This document shows, one piece after another, positions 7,221 through 11,071 of a stretch of DNA of 11,071 nt. The position numbers and the translations under genes were made by a program. The notes beneath the pieces are model-generated. The model made no database searches. It saw nothing but the letters and a program-made list of their open reading frames with translations, and had not been told where the DNA came from. Source of the DNA: an uncultured Odoribacter sp. (GTDB lineage Bacteria; Bacteroidota; Bacteroidia; Bacteroidales; Marinifilaceae); the NCBI GenBank assembly GCA_900548135.1, contig URJC01000055.1, positions 1-11,071 of the forward strand, written 5' to 3'. Position 1 is the first letter of the stretch. The number at the start of each line of letters is the position of its first letter.

Positions 7221-7247
7221 AGCTTATTCCTCTTTTATCGTTCATTC

Positions 7248-8333
7248 TTATTTCGGTGCCAATCTATATACAAACACTCCTATCACCGCAAACAAAATAT
7301 TAGGCAACCACACTGCTAATAACGGATTCATATTTCCATTTGTTGCAAAAACAGTTGAAAATTGCATAAATAAAATATATGAAAAACTGATCAATAACCC
7401 GATTCCCAAATGCAATCCCATACCTCCTCTAATCTTCCGGGAAGAAATACTAACCCCAATAAACGTTAAAATAAAAGTCGCAAAAGCATTCGCAATCATC
7501 TTATATTTTTCAATCTGAAATTCTATGACATTGGAACTCCCACGCAATTTCATCCGTTCTATATATTCATCCAACTCGGGTAAGGTAAGTTGCTCTTTGA
7601 TCTTTTTGGGGTTTTCAGAAAATTCTCCGGGTTGAAAAGCCATAACAGTATCAATCCGGCTACCTGTCGTATAGGTTTCTTTATCCCCATCTATTTCACG
7701 TAATTTCCAGTTGTGTATGACCCAGCGGTTACTGTCCTTATCCCAGGTAATCCTGGAAGACGTTAATTTATTGATCAGGGTATCTCCTCTGAAATTTTCA
7801 AGTGAAAACTCATATCCAATATTTGAAGCAACAGAATAAGAAGACATATAAATATAAGTTCCTGGTGCAATCTGCCGATGTATATGTTGTTCCTTATTAG
7901 CATAGCGTTTCCCCATAAACTCCTTTTCAAACACGATCCGTTTCTCATTAGCATTCGGGATAATAAAAGCCCCCAGTAAAAATGACAAAACAGCAATTAC
8001 AGCAGCCGACATCAGATAAGGCCATAAAAAACGGCGGAAACTAATTCCGGTACTCAATATCGCTATGATCTCACTATCGTATGCCATCTTGGAAGTAAAA
8101 AAGATCACAGAAATAAAAGTAAAAAGTGAGGAAAAAACATTTGCGAAATAAGGTACAAAATTCTTGTAATAGTCAAAAATGATCGCACTAACCGGAGCAT
8201 CGTTTTCAATAAATTTCTCCAGTTTCTCCGAAAGATCAAATACGACTACAATACATAAAATCAAAATCAGGGAAAAGAAAAAAGTTCCCAAAAATTTACG
8301 TATAATATATAAATCTAATTTTTTCATAATCAT
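7248..8333 (-). CDS. lptG: LPS export ABC transporter permease, LptG/LptF (YjgP/YjgQ) family
   Basis: This 361-residue inner-membrane permease belongs to the Lpt machine. With LptF and the LptB ATPase it lifts lipopolysaccharide from the inner membrane towards the periplasmic bridge. Three N-terminal membrane helices (about 14-33, 61-82, 101-125) and three C-terminal ones (about 278-295, 304-326, 336-356) flank a periplasmic domain (about 130-260), as expected for the family. Typical segments are LDLYIIRKFLGTFFFSL near the N-terminus, SEIIAILSTGISFRR (87-101) and the late glycine-rich loop IRGGMGLHLGIGL (301-313). The start reads ATG-ATT-ATG, so residue 1 or 3 could be used. It follows tgt by 23 nt with no terminator, so they form one operon. 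LptG rather than LptF is the usual name for this tgt-linked copy, but the two are hard to separate by eye. Confidence 0.88.
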   Translation of the reverse strand: MIMKKLDLYIIRKFLGTFFFSLILILCIVVVFDLSEKLEKFIENDAPVSAIIFDYYKNFVPYFANVFSSLFTFISVIFFTSKMAYDSEIIAILSTGISFRRFLWPYLMSAAVIAVLSFLLGAFIIPNANEKRIVFEKEFMGKRYANKEQHIHRQIAPGTYIYMSSYSVASNIGYEFSLENFRGDTLINKLTSSRITWDKDSNRWVIHNWKLREIDGDKETYTTGSRIDTVMAFQPGEFSENPKKIKEQLTLPELDEYIERMKLRGSSNVIEFQIEKYKMIANAFATFILTFIGVSISSRKIRGGMGLHLGIGLLISFSYILFMQFSTVFATNGNMNPLLAVWLPNILFAVIGVFVYRLAPK

Positions 8334-8356
8334 CAGGTAGCAAAACTACGGGTTTA

Positions 8357-9490
8357 TTATAGTCTCCTGGTTATTTTAGGAAGTAATTTTGACTTCCAAA
8401 CTACAAAATCTCCCTCCAGAATATGTTTACGGGCTTCCTTCACCAACCACAAATAAAAAGCTAAATTATGAACCGAACAAATCTGCAAGCCCAGGATCTC
8501 ATCCGATTTAATCAAATGCCTCAAATAAGCTTTCGAGTAATCTGTATCTACATAGCATAAAGCAGCAGGGTCTATGGAGGAAAAATCCCGGTCCCATTTC
8601 TGATTTTTTATATTTATTGTTCCTTCAGTAGTGAAAATCATCCCATTACGTCCATTCCGGGTTGGCATAACACAATCAAACATATCTACTCCCCTCTCTA
8701 TCCCTTCAAGAATATTTTCCGGTGTCCCCACGCCCATCAGGTATCTTGGTTTATCCTGCGGCAATATCCGGTTTACCACCTCAATCATCGCATACATATC
8801 TTCTGCCGGTTCTCCCACAGCTAATCCCCCTATCGCATATCCTTCCCGGTTCAAAGCCACAGCATGTTCTGCAGCCTGTTCCCTCAAATCACGATAAACA
8901 CACCCCTGCACAATTGGGAACAAGGATTGTCCGTAACCATACAAAGGCTCCGTGGCATCAAAACGGGCAACACATCTTTCCAACCAGCGCTGTGTCAATT
9001 CCAGAGATGTTTTCGCATATTTATAATTACTGGTTCCCGGAGGACATTCATCAAAGGCCATAATAATATCAGCACCTATTTTCCGTTGAATATCCATCAC
9101 ATTCTCCGGAGTAAAAAGATGTTTTGACCCATCAATATGGGAACGGAAAGTTACTCCTTCCTCACTGATCTTTCGACCGGTATCTGTTAATGAAAAAACC
9201 TGGAATCCTCCACTATCTGTTAAAATAGGTCTGTTCCAACTATTAAATCGGTGCAATCCTCCGGCAGCTTCCAAAACTCCGGTGCCGGGACGTAAATATA
9301 AATGATAAGTATTCCCTAAAATAATCTCCGCCTGGATATCTTCCTTTAGTTCACGCATCTGAACGGCTTTCACAGCTCCGACAGTTCCCACGGGCATAAA
9401 TATAGGAGTATGTATTTCTCCGTGTGCCGTTTTCAACACTCCGCAACGAGCCTCACTATTCTTATCTTTCGCTAAAAGAGTATATTGCAT
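8357..9490 (-). CDS. tgt: Queuine/preQ1 tRNA-ribosyltransferase (Tgt)
   Basis: This 377-residue cytoplasmic enzyme exchanges guanine 34 of tRNAs with GUN anticodons (Asp, Asn, His, Tyr) for preQ1, the committed step of queuosine formation. Length matches the family (about 375). Visible hallmarks are LTDSGGFQVFSL (90-101; acid/base Asp92), the AFDECPP base-recognition segment (145-151), IVQG (193-196), GGLAVGE (221-227) and RGVDMFDCVMPTRNGRNG (266-283; nucleophile Asp272). The usual CxCxxC...H zinc site is degenerate: the positions aligning with the three cysteines are Ala310, Cys312 and Asp315, while His341 is kept. Apart from that region the protein looks intact. It is the first gene of the leftward run and has a good -7 box upstream. 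Confidence 0.95.
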   Translation of the reverse strand: MQYTLLAKDKNSEARCGVLKTAHGEIHTPIFMPVGTVGAVKAVQMRELKEDIQAEIILGNTYHLYLRPGTGVLEAAGGLHRFNSWNRPILTDSGGFQVFSLTDTGRKISEEGVTFRSHIDGSKHLFTPENVMDIQRKIGADIIMAFDECPPGTSNYKYAKTSLELTQRWLERCVARFDATEPLYGYGQSLFPIVQGCVYRDLREQAAEHAVALNREGYAIGGLAVGEPAEDMYAMIEVVNRILPQDKPRYLMGVGTPENILEGIERGVDMFDCVMPTRNGRNGMIFTTEGTINIKNQKWDRDFSSIDPAALCYVDTDYSKAYLRHLIKSDEILGLQICSVHNLAFYLWLVKEARKHILEGDFVVWKSKLLPKITRRL

Positions 9491-9519
9491 TATCTTTATT
9501 TATCAGCCTGATTAGTGCG

Positions 9520-9550
9520 CAAAGGTAATAATTAAAGATTAAAGATTAAA
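9520..9550 (-). promoter_or_regulatory. Promoter of the tgt-lptG operon
   Basis: TACCTTTG on the minus strand (9527-9520) matches TAnnTTTG exactly and is followed by C. It lies 29 nt before the tgt ATG. The -33 position, 19 nt upstream, reads TTTA (9550-9547), three of four matches to TTTG, and falls inside the third copy of a 7-bp tandem repeat. Confidence 0.6.
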
Positions 9551-9572
9551 GATTAATGATAAAAGATTAATG
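9531..9572. repeat. Heptamer tandem repeat (ATTAAAG), about six units
   Basis: Three exact copies of ATTAAAG (9531-9551) are followed by three degenerate units, ATTAATG, ATAAAAG and ATTAATG (9552-9572). The array begins 3 nt upstream of the tgt -7 box and covers its -33 region. It lies in the 190-nt divergent gap between tgt and the dipeptidyl peptidase gene. Confidence 0.85.
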
Positions 9573-9615
9573 GAAAGCTGCAGGATGAGAGATCAGAGAT
9601 TAAAACATGGAGATA

Positions 9616-9647
9616 TTTGCAAAACAAAGATTTTTTTCGAACCTTTG
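9616..9647 (+). promoter_or_regulatory. Promoter of the dipeptidyl peptidase IV gene
   Basis: TTTG (9616-9619) is followed, after a 20-nt spacer, by AACCTTTG (9640-9647). This gives a perfect Bacteroidota -33 box, ideal spacing, and a -7 box with one mismatch to TAnnTTTG. Transcription would start near 9652, leaving a leader of roughly 30 nt before the ATG at 9681. Confidence 0.6.
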
Positions 9648-9680
9648 AAGACAGAAACTAAAATAATTAATAGATAAAAT

Positions 9681-11071
9681 ATGAAAAAAATTTCCGGAAT
9701 TTTATTTTTACTCATTCTTATTGGCTGTCAATTATTTGCACAGCAAAAACAGTTAAGTTTAAATGATTTTTTTGTTGACGGTACATTCGGAACCCAAGGA
9801 GTCTACGGCCTCCGTTCTATGAACGACGGAGAACACTACACCGTACTTGAAGGTAATGGCAGTCGTATCGTAAAATACAGTTATAAAACAGGACTCCCAA
9901 CAGAAACATTGCTGGATCTCAGTCAAATTGAAAACTGCCCCGTAAAATATATCCATGATTATGATTTTAACACAAACGAAAGCAGGATTCTATTATGCAC
10001 CAATAAAAAATCCATTTACAGACGTTCTTTTACAGCAGATTATTATCTTTATGACTTCAAAAATAAAGAAATCAAACCATTATCTGAAGGAGGCAGCCAG
10101 CGGCTGGCAACATTCTCTCCAGACGGTTACCGGATTGCCTTTGTCCGGGACAATAACTTATTTATCCATGATTTACGATTTGGATCAGAACGGCAAATTA
10201 CTTTTGACGGTAAATACAATCATATTATAAATGGAGCTCCGGACTGGGTTTATGAAGAAGAATTTGCATTCAACCGGGCATTTGAATGGGCTCCGGATGG
10301 TTCAGCCCTGGCTTATATCAAATTCGATGAATCAGAAGTACGGGAATTTCTGATGAACATGTTTGAAGGTCAAAAACCGGCTCTAAAACAAAACGGACTA
10401 TATCCTTCAAACTATATATACAAATATCCCAAAGCAGGAGAAAAAAATTCCAAAGTATCTGTACATGTATACGACATCACTGATCGTACTACCCTAAAAA
10501 TGGATACCGGTGAAGAAGAAGATATTTACATTCCCCGTATTCGCTGGACCAAAGATCCCAAAAAACTAGCCATTATCCGGTTAAACCGCCATCAAAATAA
10601 AATGGAAATATTGCTGGCAAATGCCAAAGTGGGTTCTGTCCAACCGCTCTACCGCGAAGAAAACAAATACTATATAGCTGAAAGTAACCTGGATAATCTG
10701 GTATTTTTAGACAACGGTACTCAATTTGTCATAACCAGTGAAAAAAGCGGTTACATGCATCTTTATCTCTATGATATCAGTGGGCGGGAAAAACAAGCAA
10801 TCACCAAAGGCAATTTTGACATAATCGATTTTTACGGTTACGATCCTGTACGAAAATTATTTTATTATTCCTCCTACGAAGAATCCCCGCTTGAGAAATA
10901 TGTATACAGCATTAATGAAAAAGGACTGAAAAAGAAATTAACCCCTGTCAAAGGATGGAATGAAGTCGATTTCAGCAAAAACTTTAATTACTATATCAAT
11001 ATTGTTTCCAACACAGAAATGCCCCCTGTTACAACACTATACAATGCGAAAAACAAAGTGGCAAGGGTATT
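9681..11071 (+). CDS. Dipeptidyl peptidase IV, S9B family (partial, runs off the right edge)
   Basis: An open frame of 463 codons with no stop runs to the end of the window. It encodes the N-terminal beta-propeller half of a serine peptidase that removes X-Pro dipeptides from peptide N-termini, normally in the periplasm or at the cell surface. Residues 1-20 form an export signal. Both a signal peptidase I site (LFA-Q, 20/21) and a lipobox-like LIGC (13-16) are present, so lipidation is unresolved. The propeller shows repeated blade strands such as ATFSPDGYRIAFVRDNNLFI and FEWAPDGSALAYIKFDE. The DWVYEEEF segment (188-195) carries the Glu pair (Glu193/Glu194) equivalent to Glu205/Glu206 of human DPP4, which hold the substrate amino group. 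The Ser-Asp-His catalytic domain (family length about 720-740) should lie past the edge. The gene is divergent from tgt. Confidence 0.9.
   Translation, partial: MKKISGILFLLILIGCQLFAQQKQLSLNDFFVDGTFGTQGVYGLRSMNDGEHYTVLEGNGSRIVKYSYKTGLPTETLLDLSQIENCPVKYIHDYDFNTNESRILLCTNKKSIYRRSFTADYYLYDFKNKEIKPLSEGGSQRLATFSPDGYRIAFVRDNNLFIHDLRFGSERQITFDGKYNHIINGAPDWVYEEEFAFNRAFEWAPDGSALAYIKFDESEVREFLMNMFEGQKPALKQNGLYPSNYIYKYPKAGEKNSKVSVHVYDITDRTTLKMDTGEEEDIYIPRIRWTKDPKKLAIIRLNRHQNKMEILLANAKVGSVQPLYREENKYYIAESNLDNLVFLDNGTQFVITSEKSGYMHLYLYDISGREKQAITKGNFDIIDFYGYDPVRKLFYYSSYEESPLEKYVYSINEKGLKKKLTPVKGWNEVDFSKNFNYYINIVSNTEMPPVTTLYNAKNKVARV

Noticed and set aside
7205..7225. Short TTCG/CGAA inverted repeat after lptG considered as a terminator
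   Set aside because: The stem is only 4 bp, with no G+C-rich core and no following T run on the minus strand.
8341..8348. TAGTTTTG on the minus strand between tgt and lptG, matching TAnnTTTG
   Set aside because: It ends only 7 nt before the first lptG ATG, which would give an almost leaderless transcript, and there is no -33 match. The tgt-lptG spacing points to a shared transcript.
8631..9127. Overlapping plus-strand open frames of 87-113 codons opposite tgt
   Set aside because: They lie wholly antisense to an intact, strongly conserved tgt, have no recognisable domains, and fit frame shadows.
9759..10230. Short open frames at 9759-9956 (minus) and 9955-10230 (plus)
   Set aside because: Both lie within the dipeptidyl peptidase IV reading frame, which is open without interruption to the window edge and has clear family motifs.

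Overview
The window looks like chromosomal DNA of an anaerobic Bacteroidota, most likely a member of the Bacteroidales. The case rests on several lineage traits seen together: AT-rich intergenic DNA, promoter boxes of the TTTG / TAnnTTTG type instead of sigma70 boxes, A-rich translation starts, a NusG paralogue of the UpxY type next to polysaccharide genes, a pseudouridine synthase with a long Arg/Glu/Asn-rich N-terminus, and a periplasmic dipeptidyl peptidase IV. An Odoribacter- or Butyricimonas-like genus is a guess from general protein style only.

Left part (about 1-5940): surface-polysaccharide genes. A small cupin sugar epimerase/isomerase (106-540, +) is convergent with a leftward block. 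Reading leftward, the block holds a UpxY-type antiterminator (5940-5434), a large non-lipidated Wza-like export protein with about six SLBB repeats (5354-2967), and two diverged Wzz-type chain-length regulators (2958-1816 and 1636-590). The two wzz genes are separated by an intrinsic terminator and a fresh promoter-like sequence. A 15-bp hairpin at 549-583 lies between the convergent genes and can end transcription from both sides. These proteins would act together: antiterminated transcription, nucleotide-sugar tailoring, chain-length control in the inner membrane, and passage through the outer membrane. No glycosyltransferase, flippase or polymerase is in the window; these probably lie to the left.

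Middle and right part (5952-9490): a leftward run of cell-maintenance genes. It holds tgt (queuosine tRNA modification), lptG (LPS export permease) and an rluB-type rRNA pseudouridine synthase, whose stop codon lies 11 nt before the antiterminator start. The polysaccharide block is therefore attached directly to the end of this run. The tgt promoter region contains a 7-bp tandem repeat.

Right edge (9681-11071, +): the first 463 codons of a dipeptidyl peptidase IV gene, divergent from tgt, with a good promoter match. Its propeller domain carries the Glu-Glu motif that binds the substrate N-terminus. The catalytic domain lies beyond the window.

I see no tRNA, rRNA, CRISPR array, insertion sequence or defence genes, and no gene-free stretch longer than 300 bases. 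The points most worth a second look are the antiterminator placed directly behind rluB, the terminator/promoter between the wzz paralogues, the loss of two zinc cysteines in Tgt, and the heptamer array in the tgt promoter.
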